From: Verrucomicrobiia bacterium
GTDB lineage: Bacteria; Verrucomicrobiota; Verrucomicrobiia; JABWAM01
Assembly (NCBI GenBank): GCA_020849895.1
Contig: JADZFN010000055.1
Location: 1-64,000, forward strand
DNA length: 64,000 nt
Direction: 5' to 3'
A program made the translations under genes and the position numbers. This document shows, piece by piece, positions 17,558 to 26,892 of the stretch (positions within the stretch are counted from its first letter, which is position 1; each line of letters opens with the position of its first letter). The notes beneath the pieces were generated by a model. The model was not told the origin of the DNA. It did not search any database and saw nothing but the letters and a program-made list of their open reading frames with translations.

Positions 17558-18619
17558 ATGAAATCAACGACTCCTTCAAGTCGTCCGATTGCGGCGACGA
17601 CTCTGGATAAAAACGAACGGATCCTGGTCGCCGGCGCCGGCGGATTCATCGGCGGCGCGTTGGTGAAGCGTTTCCACGAACAGGGGTTCACCCGCATCCG
17701 CGCCGTGGACAAAAAACCGCTCCCGCGCTGGTACCAGCGCACCCCGGGCGTGGAGAACCTCTGCCTCGACCTGAGTGATGAGGCGAACTGCAGGAAGGCG
17801 GTCGAAGGCGCCGCCGAGATTTACAACCTCGCCGCCGACATGGGAGGCATGGGTTTCATCGAGCGCTTTCGCGTGGAGTGTTTGCGCAGCATCCTGATCA
17901 ATACGCACCTTGTCGAGCACGCCTGGCGCGCCGGCGCGCGGCGTTACTTCTTCAGCTCCTCGGCCTGCGCCTACAACATCCAGCTCCAGCAGGACCCCAA
18001 GTGCCGGGCCCTCAAGGAGTCGGACGCCTATCCCGCGTTCGCCGAACGCGGCTACGGCTGGGAGAAGCTCGTCTCCGAAATGTTCTGCCAGGAATACTGG
18101 GCGGAACGGAAACTCAAGACGGCCATCGCGCGGTTTCACAATGTCTACGGGCCGTGGGGCACCTGGGACGGCGGACGCGAGAAGGCGCCCGCCGCGATCT
18201 GCCGCAAGGTGATCGAGGCGAAACACAGCGGAGCCCTCGAGATCGAAATCTGGGGCGACGGCACGCAGACCCGCAGCTTCATGTACATTGACGACTGCCT
18301 CGACGGCATTGACATGATCATGCACAGCGAGAAACTCATCGCCACGCCGATCAATCTCGGCTCCAGCGAGCTGATCGCGATTAACGGTTTGGTGGACCTT
18401 GCCGAAGCGATCGGAGGCGTGAAGTTGAAACGAAAGTACAAGCTCGATGCCCCGCGCGGGGTCGCTGGACGAAACAGCGACAATGCCTTCATTAAAAAGA
18501 TGTTGGGCTGGGAGCCTTCCACCTCTTTCCGCGAAGGCCTGGCAAAGACCTACGCCTGGATCGAGGAGCAATATCTTGGTCGTAAGGCGGGGAAAGAGAC
18601 CGTCAGCGACGCGTTCTGA
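17558..18619 (+). CDS. GDP-mannose 3,5-epimerase-like NAD-dependent epimerase
   Basis: A 353-residue extended short-chain dehydrogenase. GAGGFIGGAL is the NAD-binding motif. Features characteristic of GDP-mannose 3,5-epimerases are NLAADMGGMGFIE, SSSACAYN (active-site Cys retained), YGWEKL (catalytic Tyr and Lys) and NVYGPWGTWDGGREKAPAA, followed by GDGTQTRSFMYIDDC. The enzyme would make GDP-L-galactose/gulose from GDP-mannose, presumably for surface polysaccharide. It is monocistronic here, followed by a 159-base gap. Confidence 0.88.
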   Translation: MKSTTPSSRPIAATTLDKNERILVAGAGGFIGGALVKRFHEQGFTRIRAVDKKPLPRWYQRTPGVENLCLDLSDEANCRKAVEGAAEIYNLAADMGGMGFIERFRVECLRSILINTHLVEHAWRAGARRYFFSSSACAYNIQLQQDPKCRALKESDAYPAFAERGYGWEKLVSEMFCQEYWAERKLKTAIARFHNVYGPWGTWDGGREKAPAAICRKVIEAKHSGALEIEIWGDGTQTRSFMYIDDCLDGIDMIMHSEKLIATPINLGSSELIAINGLVDLAEAIGGVKLKRKYKLDAPRGVAGRNSDNAFIKKMLGWEPSTSFREGLAKTYAWIEEQYLGRKAGKETVSDAF

Positions 18620-18732
18620 GCGTGTGCGCGTCCGGAGTCTGAAGCGGAGGCCCGCGAACGGACGGACGCCCTCTCCTTCCTTCAGCGCGACACGTTCTTA
18701 ATTACGCGAGAATTCAGGTCGAAATAACCAAG

Positions 18733-18760
18733 TTGACTTTGGGGGATTTTTGGATAAGGT
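18733..18760 (+). promoter_or_regulatory. Weak promoter candidate before the PEP-CTERM-like gene
   Basis: TTGACT (18733-18738) and TAAGGT (18755-18760) are 16 bases apart in an AT-rich stretch directly before ATG 18779. The -10 box is poor; the call rests mainly on position and local base composition. Confidence 0.25.
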
Positions 18761-18778
18761 GTTCCCAAGGCAATTTCC

Positions 18779-19573
18779 ATGATCGTTCATCCTCACAAGT
18801 GGCGGATTGCCGTCTTGGCGGCGGCCCTGCTTTTTGTCGTCCAGCCTTCGCGTGGGCTGGTCATGGACTGGTCTTCGGTGTCGTGGACGCCGGGATCGCT
18901 CACGAACTCCTACGACATTGATTCCAACAATCCTGGCAACGACATCACCATTGCCTTCAGCGGCAACACTTGGGCGCTGACAAACTACTGGGGGGAAAAC
19001 TCGCCCTTTATCACGACCACCAATCAGGGCGGTTATCAAAACGATTCGGCGCTGATGTTTGCGATGGATTACACGGCCAAATACCAGGGGATCACGGTCA
19101 CCGTGACCTTCAACTACTCGAACGGAGTCTATCTCGACAGCTTTCAGCTCTTCGATATTGATCGCGGAGCGAGTGTCGGCGGCGGTCGGTATTACTGGAC
19201 CGACTGGATTCGAAATATCTGGGGGACGACGACGAACGGCACGATCGTTGCTGCCACGTTGACCAATCTGGGCACCTATGTGCAGCGAATCGGCACGGGC
19301 ACCAACGCGAGTCTGATCGGGACCGGTACCGCCAACAACACGTCCGATCAGGGCAACGCGACCATCGTCTTCAATCAAGTGGGGATCCAGTCCTTCCAAT
19401 ACACCTATACGACCTACTCCAATTCTCAGTCCAATCCGTCCGAGCAGCACGTCCAGCTTTACGACTTCAACTATCGTCCCGTTCCCGAGATCGGCGTGGC
19501 TTGGGCGCCGCTTGGGGTTCTCGCGGTCGGTCTGGCGGTCCATCAGTGGCGCCGCCGTCGCGCGGCGGCTTGA
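18779..19573 (+). CDS. Exported protein with PEP-CTERM-like sorting signal
   Basis: A 264-residue protein with a signal peptide (about 1-26), a Thr/Asn/Ser/Tyr-rich beta-type middle and a C-terminal tripartite tail: VPEIG, a hydrophobic helix (WAPLGVLAVGLAVHQW) and a basic end RRRRAAA. This is the plan of PEP-CTERM proteins, which an exosortase processes in bacteria that make exopolysaccharide. No exosortase is in the window. Its codon use looks less GC-biased than its neighbours, usual for such surface proteins but also compatible with transfer. It is alone in its transcription unit. Confidence 0.75.
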   Translation: MIVHPHKWRIAVLAAALLFVVQPSRGLVMDWSSVSWTPGSLTNSYDIDSNNPGNDITIAFSGNTWALTNYWGENSPFITTTNQGGYQNDSALMFAMDYTAKYQGITVTVTFNYSNGVYLDSFQLFDIDRGASVGGGRYYWTDWIRNIWGTTTNGTIVAATLTNLGTYVQRIGTGTNASLIGTGTANNTSDQGNATIVFNQVGIQSFQYTYTTYSNSQSNPSEQHVQLYDFNYRPVPEIGVAWAPLGVLAVGLAVHQWRRRRAAA

Positions 19574-19615
19574 GATTTTCTTCGGGCGCAAGGGGCGACT
19601 TGTGGAGGAGGGCGT

Positions 19616-19641
19616 GAAGCGCCCCCGGGAGGGAGCGCTTC
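19616..19641. terminator. Candidate bidirectional terminator hairpin
   Basis: GAAGCGC (19616-19622) and GCGCTTC (19635-19641) form a 7-bp stem around a GC-rich loop in the 75-base gap between two convergent genes. Only a short TTGG follows, so efficiency is uncertain, but placement fits a shared terminator. Confidence 0.45.
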
Positions 19642-19648
19642 TTGGATT

Positions 19649-21385
19649 TCAACCGAAGAGGTTTCCCATGCGCCGGCCGAGGACGTGGTTGGCGAGGAAG
19701 AACGCCGCGAAGAGGAGGAGCATCCCGAGCACGCCGAGCGCGCTGGCGACAGCGCCTGCGCCCGGCTCGATCCGCCCCATGAGCGCCCAGATCGTTTTCG
19801 TGACCGGATAAAACTCTTCCTTCATCGCGAGGATGAGGCTGTCGCTCACCTCGAGGAAAGCGAAGGCAAAGGTCAGCGCCGCGCCCGCAATCACGTTCCC
19901 CCGCACGAGCGGCAGCACGATCCTCCGAACGGTCGCCGCCGGACCCGCTCCGAGGTTGCGCGACGCTTCTTCGAGCGAGACGCTCATCTGTCGCAGGCCT
20001 GCGTGGACCGAGCGCACGAGGAACGGCAGGCGCCGCACGCTGTAGCTGACCACGAGAAGCAGCATCGGATTCTCGCGCGGGTTCACCACGGCGCGGAGCC
20101 CGCTGAGATCGAACCCGCGCCACGAAGCCGGCACGTCGAACGCCATCACGTAGCCGAAGGCGAGCACGATGCCGGGAAGCGCGAGCGGGAGCACGGTAAG
20201 CGCGTCGAGCAGCGCCTTGCCCGCGAACTCCTTCCGCGCGAGCCACCAGGCGATCGTCACGCCCAGGCCCACGTCCACCAGCGCGGAGAGACTCGAATAA
20301 AAGAGGCTGTTGCGCAGGCCTGAAACGGTCTGCGGCAGGGTGAAGACCTCGCGGTAGGGTTCGAGCGTCCATCGTTCCGGCAGCGCGCTCATGAACCACC
20401 GGTCGCTCAGCGACTGGAGCAGCACGCTCGCGTGCGGGAGCAGCGCGAGGAAGCTGATGAGCGCCAGCCCGGCCGTCGCCGCCGCCAGCCCCCGGCCGCG
20501 CAGCGGTTCGAGGTCGTCGCGCGCGGAGGCCTTTCCCTGCGTCACGTAGTCCTGCCGTGCGAGGAGCCGCCGCGAGGCGAGGAAAAGGACCGTCGTCGTC
20601 GCGAGGACCACGATCACGAGGGCGTAACCGAAGGGGTTGAAGCCCGCTTCGGTGACCTTGTCGAAGATCTGGACGGCGACGACATTGGAGTAGCCGAAAA
20701 TGAGCGGCGTGCCGAGATCGGTGAACGCCCAGACGAAGACGAGGATCGCGCCTGCGAAAAATCCCGGCGCGAGGAGCGGCAGCGTCACCGTGCGGAAGAC
20801 GCGCCACGGTCCCGCGCCGAGGCCGCGCGCCGCTTCGCGCGCGGCGGGATTGATGTTCGCCATCGCGGCGGTCAGGTTCAGGAACAGGATCGGGAAGAGG
20901 TGGAGCGACTGCATCGCCACGATTCCCGCGAATCCTCCCGCGCCGAGCCAATCCACCGGGTGCGGGTCCGCGACGCCCGGTCCCACCAGGCCGAGCCAAT
21001 GGTTCAACGCGCCGAAGCGCGCGAAGATCTGCTGCACGCCGATGGCGCCGACGAACGGCGGCAGGATCAACGGGCCCATGAGAAGGGCCTGCCAGAACGT
21101 TTTGCCCGGGAAATCGCGCCGCGCGAAGAGTTGCGCCAGCGGCAACGAGATCGCCGTGCATACCGCGGTGCTGCATGCGGCCAGCGCGAGGCTGTTCAGC
21201 AGGCAGGCCCACATGAACGGGCTTTGCGCGAAGAGGCGGAAGAAGACCAGCGTGAACCGCATCCGCCCTTCCTGCTCGATCCAAACGCTCTCCCGCACCA
21301 CGTAGACCATCGGCCAGACGAGGAAGAGCGCGAGAAACGCGAACACCAGCGCCAGCGCCGTGCGGAATTTCCAGCGGTTCTTCAT
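19649..21385 (-). CDS. Fe(III)-type ABC transporter, fused permease
   Basis: A 578-residue inner-membrane protein with two tandem ABC permease domains (FbpB/SfuB/ThiP-like, COG1178-type). Each half carries an EAA-type loop: AAREAARGLGAGPWRVFRTV in the first and EEASRNLGAGPAATVRRIVL in the second. The start ATG 21385 (MKNRWKFRTALALVFAF) begins with the first membrane helix; the track's longer frame adds sequence antisense to nothing useful. The ATPase stop and this start overlap (TGATG). Substrate could be ferric iron, thiamine or a phosphonate; family resemblance favours iron. No periplasmic binding protein gene is adjacent. Confidence 0.88.
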   Translation of the reverse strand: MKNRWKFRTALALVFAFLALFLVWPMVYVVRESVWIEQEGRMRFTLVFFRLFAQSPFMWACLLNSLALAACSTAVCTAISLPLAQLFARRDFPGKTFWQALLMGPLILPPFVGAIGVQQIFARFGALNHWLGLVGPGVADPHPVDWLGAGGFAGIVAMQSLHLFPILFLNLTAAMANINPAAREAARGLGAGPWRVFRTVTLPLLAPGFFAGAILVFVWAFTDLGTPLIFGYSNVVAVQIFDKVTEAGFNPFGYALVIVVLATTTVLFLASRRLLARQDYVTQGKASARDDLEPLRGRGLAAATAGLALISFLALLPHASVLLQSLSDRWFMSALPERWTLEPYREVFTLPQTVSGLRNSLFYSSLSALVDVGLGVTIAWWLARKEFAGKALLDALTVLPLALPGIVLAFGYVMAFDVPASWRGFDLSGLRAVVNPRENPMLLLVVSYSVRRLPFLVRSVHAGLRQMSVSLEEASRNLGAGPAATVRRIVLPLVRGNVIAGAALTFAFAFLEVSDSLILAMKEEFYPVTKTIWALMGRIEPGAGAVASALGVLGMLLLFAAFFLANHVLGRRMGNLFG

Positions 21386-22434
21386 CAGTCGGGAAGCGCC
21401 ACGGCGTCCGACGCGGCCACCGCGAGCCGCACCGCTTCGCCCGGGGCGCGGGCCTGCCGCGGATTGCTCTCGATCCACTGGATTTCGAGGCCGTCCGCGG
21501 TGCGCATGCGGAGCCTTTGCGTGGGGCCGCCGTATTGTGCGGAGGCGACGCGCATCTCGAACTCCCACCCTTCTCCGGCGCTGCCCTCGAGGCGAAGGGC
21601 GGCGGGGCGGAAACCGAGAAGCGCGGGATCTCCCGGCTTGAGCGACGGATGCCGATAGCCGGGGAACGCCTCGCCCCACGGGGTCGCCACTTTTCCGTCG
21701 GCCGAAACGACGCCGGAAATCCAGTTCATTGCGCCCATGAATTCCGCCACGAAACGGTCGCCCGGCTTCGTGTAGATCTCCCTCGGCGATCCCACCTGTC
21801 GCACCGTGCCGCGCTCCATCACCGCGATCCGCGTCGCGAGGGTCATCGCCTCTTCCTGATCGTGGGTGACGTAGATCGCGGTGAAAGGGCGGCGGCGGTG
21901 GATCTCGCGGAGTTCGTCGCGCATCTCGAGGCGCAGTTTTGCGTCGAGGTTGGAGAGCGGTTCGTCGAAGAGCAGCGCAGGCGGGTCCACGGCGAGCGCG
22001 CGGGAGATCGCCACCCGCTGTTGTTGTCCGCCGGAGAGCTGGTTGGGGGCGCGCGCCGCGTAATCGCCCATCCGCGTCGCCTCAAGCGCCTCGCCGACGC
22101 GCCGGCGGATTTCCCTTTCGGGCATCTTTTTGACGCGCAGGCCGTAGGCGACGTTCTCGAACACGCTCAGATGCGGCCAGAGCGCATAGCTCTGGAAGAC
22201 CATCGGCGTCTGCCGCGCTTCGGGAGGAAGGCCGTTCACGCGTTGTCCGTCGAAAAAAATCTCGCCCGAGTCGGATTCGGTGAACCCCGCGATCATCCGC
22301 AGGAGCGTCGTCTTTCCGCAGCCCGAAGGGCCAAGGAGGAAAAACATTTCCCCTTCCTCAACGACGAGGGAGACGCCGGCGATCACCGTCGTTCCTCCGA
22401 ACGATTTGCGAAGGTTCTGGGTCGTGATTCGCAT
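21385..22434 (-). CDS. Fe(III)/spermidine-type ABC transporter ATP-binding protein
   Basis: A 349-residue ABC ATPase. Walker A is GPSGCGKTT, the Q-loop MVFQSYALWPHLSVFENV, the signature LSGGQQQR, Walker B ALLFDEPLSNLDAKLR and the switch His in VTHDQEEAM. A C-terminal TOBE-like regulatory region (about 240-349) places it with FbpC/PotA-type importers. ATG 22434 (MRITTQNLRKSF) is the sensible start; the track extension is the divergent promoter region. It is coupled to the permease through an overlapping stop and start. Confidence 0.92.
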   Translation of the reverse strand: MRITTQNLRKSFGGTTVIAGVSLVVEEGEMFFLLGPSGCGKTTLLRMIAGFTESDSGEIFFDGQRVNGLPPEARQTPMVFQSYALWPHLSVFENVAYGLRVKKMPEREIRRRVGEALEATRMGDYAARAPNQLSGGQQQRVAISRALAVDPPALLFDEPLSNLDAKLRLEMRDELREIHRRRPFTAIYVTHDQEEAMTLATRIAVMERGTVRQVGSPREIYTKPGDRFVAEFMGAMNWISGVVSADGKVATPWGEAFPGYRHPSLKPGDPALLGFRPAALRLEGSAGEGWEFEMRVASAQYGGPTQRLRMRTADGLEIQWIESNPRQARAPGEAVRLAVAASDAVALPD

Positions 22435-22546
22435 GCCGGACCGCTCCCGACTACCACCCCGGCCCGTGGAGCGCAATCTCGCGAATGAGGCTTTTCCCCA
22501 AGCGGCGCTTGGGATAGCTTGGGCAATCCGTCGAGACGCCTCTTCC

Positions 22547-24523
22547 ATGCGCCCGTCGTTTTTTCAGTCCCTCGGATTTTCGCGTCCATCCCGTTTCGGC
22601 GGCGCCCGCGGAGCGTCGGAGAGCGCGTTCGGCTTGATTTTCTGGGAAAACGATGCGGCGAGCGGACGCTGCCTCGCCGTCAACGCGCACGCGGAAGCGG
22701 TCCTCGGCTATCCCGTCAACGCGTGGAAGGAGAGCCCGACTTTCTGGAGGGATCATCTCCATCCGGACGATCGCGAGACGACCGTGGCGTTTCGCGAGGC
22801 GGCGATCGCTGAGGGAAAACCGTTCCGTCAGGAGTACCGGATGCTGACCGCCCAGGGGCGTGTCGTCTGGCTCCGCGATTGCGCCCAGATCGTGGAAGGC
22901 GCGCGCGGCCGCCGCCTCGTGGTCGGAGTGTCCTTCGATGTGACCGAGCAACACGAAACGGAGGAGGCCCTCCGCGAATCCGTGCGCCGCTATCGGGAGA
23001 TGCTCGAAAACGCCCGCCTGATCGCTGTGAGCCTCGATCCGCAGGGCACGATCACCTTCTGCAATGATTTCCTGCTCGGTCTCACCGGATGGGAGCGTCG
23101 AGAGGTGATCGGGAGAGACTGGTTCGATCTCTTTGCACCGACGGAAGGGCGGGAGTCCCGCCGCCGGAGGTTCCTCGGTTGGATGCGCGACGGCAGCCTC
23201 CCGCTCCACGTCAAAACGGACCTCCTCACACGATCCGGTCGCCGGCGGATGATTGCGTGGAACCATGGAATCCTCCGGGATACGCGCGGCGGCATCAGCG
23301 GCTGCACCTCGATCGGCGAGGACGTCACCGAACGCAACGAACTCCAACTCCAGGTCATCCACGCACAGAAGATGGAAGCGCTCGGACGGATTACCGGCGG
23401 CGTGGCGCATGACTTCAATAACCTCCTCACCGCGATCTCGGGCTACAGCGAGCTGCTCCAGATGCGCCTCCCTGAGGGCGATTCTCAACGAAAGTTGGCC
23501 GAGGAGATCGAGAAGGTGGTGGACCGTGCTTCCGAACTCACCCGACGCCTGCTCGCTTTCAGCCGGAAGCAGCCCGGAAAACCGCGCCGGCTCAACCTCA
23601 ATGACATCGTCGCGAACATGGACGGCATGCTCCGCCGCGTGATCGGGGAAAACATCGCGCTTCGCGTCGTGTTCGACAAAGACCTCCACCTTGTGGAAGC
23701 CGATCCCGGACAGCTCGAGATGATGGTGATGAACTTTGCTGCGAACGCGCGCGACGCCATGCCCAAGGGCGGCACGCTGACCCTCGAAACCGCGAACCTG
23801 GACCGCGTGCAGGCCGGCGCCGTCGCCGCTTTGCGCAGTTTATCCTCGGGCGAGTGGGTGGCCCTGACGGTTCGGGATACGGGGATCGGCATGGATGAAA
23901 CCATGCTCTCCCGTATGTTCGAACCGTTTTTCACGACGAAAGAGATGGGCAAAGGCACCGGCTTGGGGCTCTCCACCATCTACGGAATCGTCCGCCAAAG
24001 CGGCGGTGCCATCGAGGTTCAAAGCCGTGTGGGCGAAGGCACAGAGTTTTGCGTTTACCTTCCGCAAGCGACGGGACCTCAAGAGCCCGAGAAAGCGGAG
24101 GAGACGCCGACGCGCGCCTCCCGCCGAGGCGGCGAAACCCTGCTCCTCGCCGAGGACGAATCTTCCGTGCGCGACCTCTTGACGAACGTTCTGACCTCCG
24201 AGGGATACCGCGTGATCCACGCGAACGACGGAAACGACGCCCTCGTCAAGGCGCGTAACGAGAAAGAAACGATCCATCTGCTCCTTACCGACATCGTGAT
24301 GCCCGGTTTATCGGGCGCCGATCTCGCGAAGCAGCTCGTCGCGGAACGTCCGAACCTTCGCGTGCTCTTCATGAGCGGGCATACGGGAGCGATCGCGATA
24401 AAACCCGATCTGCTCCCGGTGCCCAGCGCCTTTCTTCAGAAGCCCTTCTCGATGGCCACCCTTTTCCAAAGGGTGCGCGACCTGCTGGCGGAAGAGGCGG
24501 CGCCGCCGGCTAGACGGTCATGA
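22547..24523 (+). CDS. PAS-containing hybrid sensor histidine kinase
   Basis: A 658-residue cytosolic sensor without membrane helices. Order: PAS/PAC 1 (about 25-135, ending VGVSFDVTEQHE), PAS/PAC 2 (about 145-265, ending SIGEDVTERNE), a HisKA domain with phospho-acceptor His288 in VAHDFNNLLTAISGY, a HATPase with N-box NFAANARDAMPKGG and G-boxes DTGIGM and GKGTGLGLST, then a C-terminal receiver (about 530-650) with the acceptor Asp in LLLTDIVMPG and Lys in LQKPFS. The receiver at the C-terminus marks a hybrid kinase. The stimulus is unknown. Its 3' end overlaps frr by 14 bases, tail to tail. Confidence 0.93.
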   Translation: MRPSFFQSLGFSRPSRFGGARGASESAFGLIFWENDAASGRCLAVNAHAEAVLGYPVNAWKESPTFWRDHLHPDDRETTVAFREAAIAEGKPFRQEYRMLTAQGRVVWLRDCAQIVEGARGRRLVVGVSFDVTEQHETEEALRESVRRYREMLENARLIAVSLDPQGTITFCNDFLLGLTGWERREVIGRDWFDLFAPTEGRESRRRRFLGWMRDGSLPLHVKTDLLTRSGRRRMIAWNHGILRDTRGGISGCTSIGEDVTERNELQLQVIHAQKMEALGRITGGVAHDFNNLLTAISGYSELLQMRLPEGDSQRKLAEEIEKVVDRASELTRRLLAFSRKQPGKPRRLNLNDIVANMDGMLRRVIGENIALRVVFDKDLHLVEADPGQLEMMVMNFAANARDAMPKGGTLTLETANLDRVQAGAVAALRSLSSGEWVALTVRDTGIGMDETMLSRMFEPFFTTKEMGKGTGLGLSTIYGIVRQSGGAIEVQSRVGEGTEFCVYLPQATGPQEPEKAEETPTRASRRGGETLLLAEDESSVRDLLTNVLTSEGYRVIHANDGNDALVKARNEKETIHLLLTDIVMPGLSGADLAKQLVAERPNLRVLFMSGHTGAIAIKPDLLPVPSAFLQKPFSMATLFQRVRDLLAEEAAPPARRS

Positions 24524-25070
24524 TGTCTTTTTCCTTTGCCGCCAGGATTTTATCAATCTCCACGATGTACTGGTCCGTCAGTTTCTGAATCTCCGCCTCG
24601 CCGCGCTGGAGTTCGTCTTCGCCGATCTCGCTGCCTTTTTGAAGCTTCTTGACCGCGTCCATCGCGTCGCGGCGAACGTGGCGGACCGCCACGCGACCGT
24701 CCTCGGCCATTTTCTTGATGAGTTTGCCCAGCTCGCGGCGGCGTTCTTCGCTGAGCTCGGGGATCGGCAGGCGGATCACCTTGCCCTCCACGATCGGAGA
24801 GACGCCCAGCTTCGATTCGCGGATCGCCTTCTCAATTGCGGTGACGTTGCCCGGATCAAAAGCCTGCAGCACGATCAGCCGCGGTTCGGGCGTGGTGATT
24901 CCCGCGAGTTGTTTGAGGCTCATCTGAACGCCGTAGGCGTCCACCATGATGTTTTCCACGAGCGCGGAGGAGGCGCGCCCGGTGCGAATCGAGGAAAACT
25001 CGTGCTGCACCACCTCGGTGGTCTTCAGCATCTTTTCCTCGGCTTCCAAGAGCGCGTCGTCGAGTGCCAT
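24510..25070 (-). CDS. frr: Ribosome recycling factor
   Basis: A 186-residue RRF, which with EF-G splits post-termination ribosomes. Diagnostic stretches are SSIRTGRASSALVENI, ITTPEPRLIVLQAFDPGNVTAIEKAI, VIRLPIPELSEERRREL and the VRHVRRDAMDAVKKLQKG helix. Length is standard. In many bacteria frr follows rpsB-tsf-pyrH; here it stands alone between a histidine kinase (convergent) and the glycine cleavage operon (divergent). Confidence 0.97.
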   Translation of the reverse strand: MALDDALLEAEEKMLKTTEVVQHEFSSIRTGRASSALVENIMVDAYGVQMSLKQLAGITTPEPRLIVLQAFDPGNVTAIEKAIRESKLGVSPIVEGKVIRLPIPELSEERRRELGKLIKKMAEDGRVAVRHVRRDAMDAVKKLQKGSEIGEDELQRGEAEIQKLTDQYIVEIDKILAAKEKDIMTV

Positions 25071-25161
25071 GACAGTCTTTTAGCCCAAATCCTTCTTTCC
25101 GCGAGGAAATATTTTTGACTCCCCCGAAACCCCGAAGCATCCTGCCCGCGTCTTCAACACC

Positions 25162-26367
25162 ATGGAGTCCCTCCTCGCCACCCCTCTTAAGGCGCGCCAT
25201 GAGGCGTTCGGCGCGAAGATGGTCGAGTTCGGCGGCTGGTGGATGCCCATCCAGTATCGCGAAGGGATCGTCGCTGAACACCTCGCCACGCGCCGAGGCG
25301 CGGGCCTGTTCGACGTTTCCCATATGGGGCGTTTTAGCGTCTCCGGGGCAAACGCGCTCCCCTTCCTGCAGCACGCGCTTACGAACGACGCCTCAATCCT
25401 TCCCGTCGGCCGCGCCCAGTATACGATGATCCCGGACGACGCGGGCGGCGCCGTGGACGACGCCTATCTCTATCGCTTCCGCAAAGAGGCGTATCTCCTG
25501 GTCGTCAACGCCGCGAATCGTGCCAAGGATTGGGACTGCCTCACCGCACTCGCCGGCGCCTTCGGCCATGTGGAGTTGTGCGACGACTCCGCGAAAACGG
25601 CCATGCTGGCGCTGCAAGGGCCCGATTCCGAGAAGATCCTTGTCCGCCTGGTGAGCCGTGGGACGCTTCCCGAACCTCGGCGCAATGCCGTGGGTGAGGT
25701 GCGTTTGCTGGACTTTCCGGTTGCTGTCGCGCGCACCGGATATACGGGCGAACCGCTCGGATTTGAGCTTCTCGTCCCCGCGGAAGGCGCCGTCGTCCTT
25801 TGGGACCGCCTCCTCGAGGAAGGCGCCGCGCCGGTCGGCCTGGGCGCCCGCGACACGCTTCGCCTCGAAGCAGGGCTCCCGCTTTACGGCCACGAGCTTG
25901 GGACGGGCCCCGACGGGCAGCCGATCCCGATCTTTGCGTGTCCGCTTGCCCGTTTCGCGGTCAGCCTCGCGCCCGCCAAAGGGGATTTCATCGGCCGCGC
26001 CGCGCTCTCCCGCCAGCGGGAAGCGCAAGATCTCCTCCTCGCGGGCGATTTCTCGCGCCTCACGGACCTTCCGCGGCGCCTCGTGTCCTTGACGCTCGAA
26101 GGGCAGGGCATCGCCCGCGCCGGCGCGCCGGTGTTTCATCAGGAGTCGGCGGCCGGGTGGGTCACGAGCGGAACCATGGTCCCTTACGCGGCGCCAGGCA
26201 AACCCGGCGCCCACATGTTCCGCCCGCTCGCTCTGGCGCTCGTGGACAGCCGCCTTCGCGAGAACGACACGGTCGAGATCGAGGTGCGCGGAAAACGATT
26301 GTCCGCTCGTCTTGTGCGTCGCCATTTGGACTCTCGCACTCCACCTTTTTCCAAACCTCTTTTGTAA
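25162..26367 (+). CDS. gcvT: Glycine cleavage system T protein (aminomethyltransferase)
   Basis: A 401-residue T-protein, moving the aminomethyl methylene from lipoylated H-protein to tetrahydrofolate and releasing ammonia. N-terminal marks are MVEFGGWWMPIQYREGIVAEH and GLFDVSHMGRFSVSG, and later RTGYTGEPLGFELLVP and GARDTLRLEAGLPLYGHEL. It opens the gcvT-H-PA-PB cluster 91 bases from divergent frr. I see no glycine riboswitch in that gap. Confidence 0.96.
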   Translation: MESLLATPLKARHEAFGAKMVEFGGWWMPIQYREGIVAEHLATRRGAGLFDVSHMGRFSVSGANALPFLQHALTNDASILPVGRAQYTMIPDDAGGAVDDAYLYRFRKEAYLLVVNAANRAKDWDCLTALAGAFGHVELCDDSAKTAMLALQGPDSEKILVRLVSRGTLPEPRRNAVGEVRLLDFPVAVARTGYTGEPLGFELLVPAEGAVVLWDRLLEEGAAPVGLGARDTLRLEAGLPLYGHELGTGPDGQPIPIFACPLARFAVSLAPAKGDFIGRAALSRQREAQDLLLAGDFSRLTDLPRRLVSLTLEGQGIARAGAPVFHQESAAGWVTSGTMVPYAAPGKPGAHMFRPLALALVDSRLRENDTVEIEVRGKRLSARLVRRHLDSRTPPFSKPLL

Positions 26368-26447
26368 AATTGCGGAATTTCCGCTACATCGAAGACGACT
26401 TTTTCCTTCAACCGATTCAACCTTCCACCCTGCGAAACCAAACTCCG

Positions 26448-26840
26448 ATGATTCTCGAAAATCTCAAGTACTCGAAAACGCACGAATGGGTTCGCCTCGA
26501 CGAGGGAAACTTCGCGGTCATGGGAATCACGGATTACGCCGTCCAACAACTGGGTGACATTGTTTTTCTCGATCTTCCCAAGATTGGTGCGAAGGTGACC
26601 GAAGGCCAACCTCTCGGCGTCATCGAATCCGTCAAGGCCGCTGTGGACCTCTACTCGCCGGTGACGGGCGAGGTCGTGGAGGTCAACGCTCCGCTGGCAA
26701 ACGACTTCGAGACGCTCGCCAAGGACCCCTACAGCGCGGGCTGGATGGCGAAGATCCGAGTCGCCGGCGCCGACGCCCTGAAACATCTGCTCTCCGCCGC
26801 GGAATATCAGAAACTCGCGGAAGGCGAAGCGAAGCCCTAG
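26448..26840 (+). CDS. gcvH: Glycine cleavage system H protein
   Basis: A 130-residue lipoyl carrier that shuttles the aminomethyl group between P and T proteins. The lipoylated lysine is Lys63 in GVIESVKAAVDLYSPVTGEV. N-terminal KYSKTHEWVRL and GITDYAVQQLGDIVFLDLP are typical. The track ORF extends upstream as far as 25800 only because the frame lacks stops; ATG 26448 is the family start. Spacing is 80 bases after gcvT and 52 before gcvPA. Confidence 0.97.
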   Translation: MILENLKYSKTHEWVRLDEGNFAVMGITDYAVQQLGDIVFLDLPKIGAKVTEGQPLGVIESVKAAVDLYSPVTGEVVEVNAPLANDFETLAKDPYSAGWMAKIRVAGADALKHLLSAAEYQKLAEGEAKP

Positions 26841-26892
26841 AGGAAGGTTTCCGGGTTCCACTCTCGGAACCGCTGGGTCTTTCCAACCGCTC

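Noticed and set aside
25071-25161. Glycine riboswitch before gcvT
   Set aside because: The 91-base gap is too short for the tandem aptamer and shows none of its conserved core on inspection.
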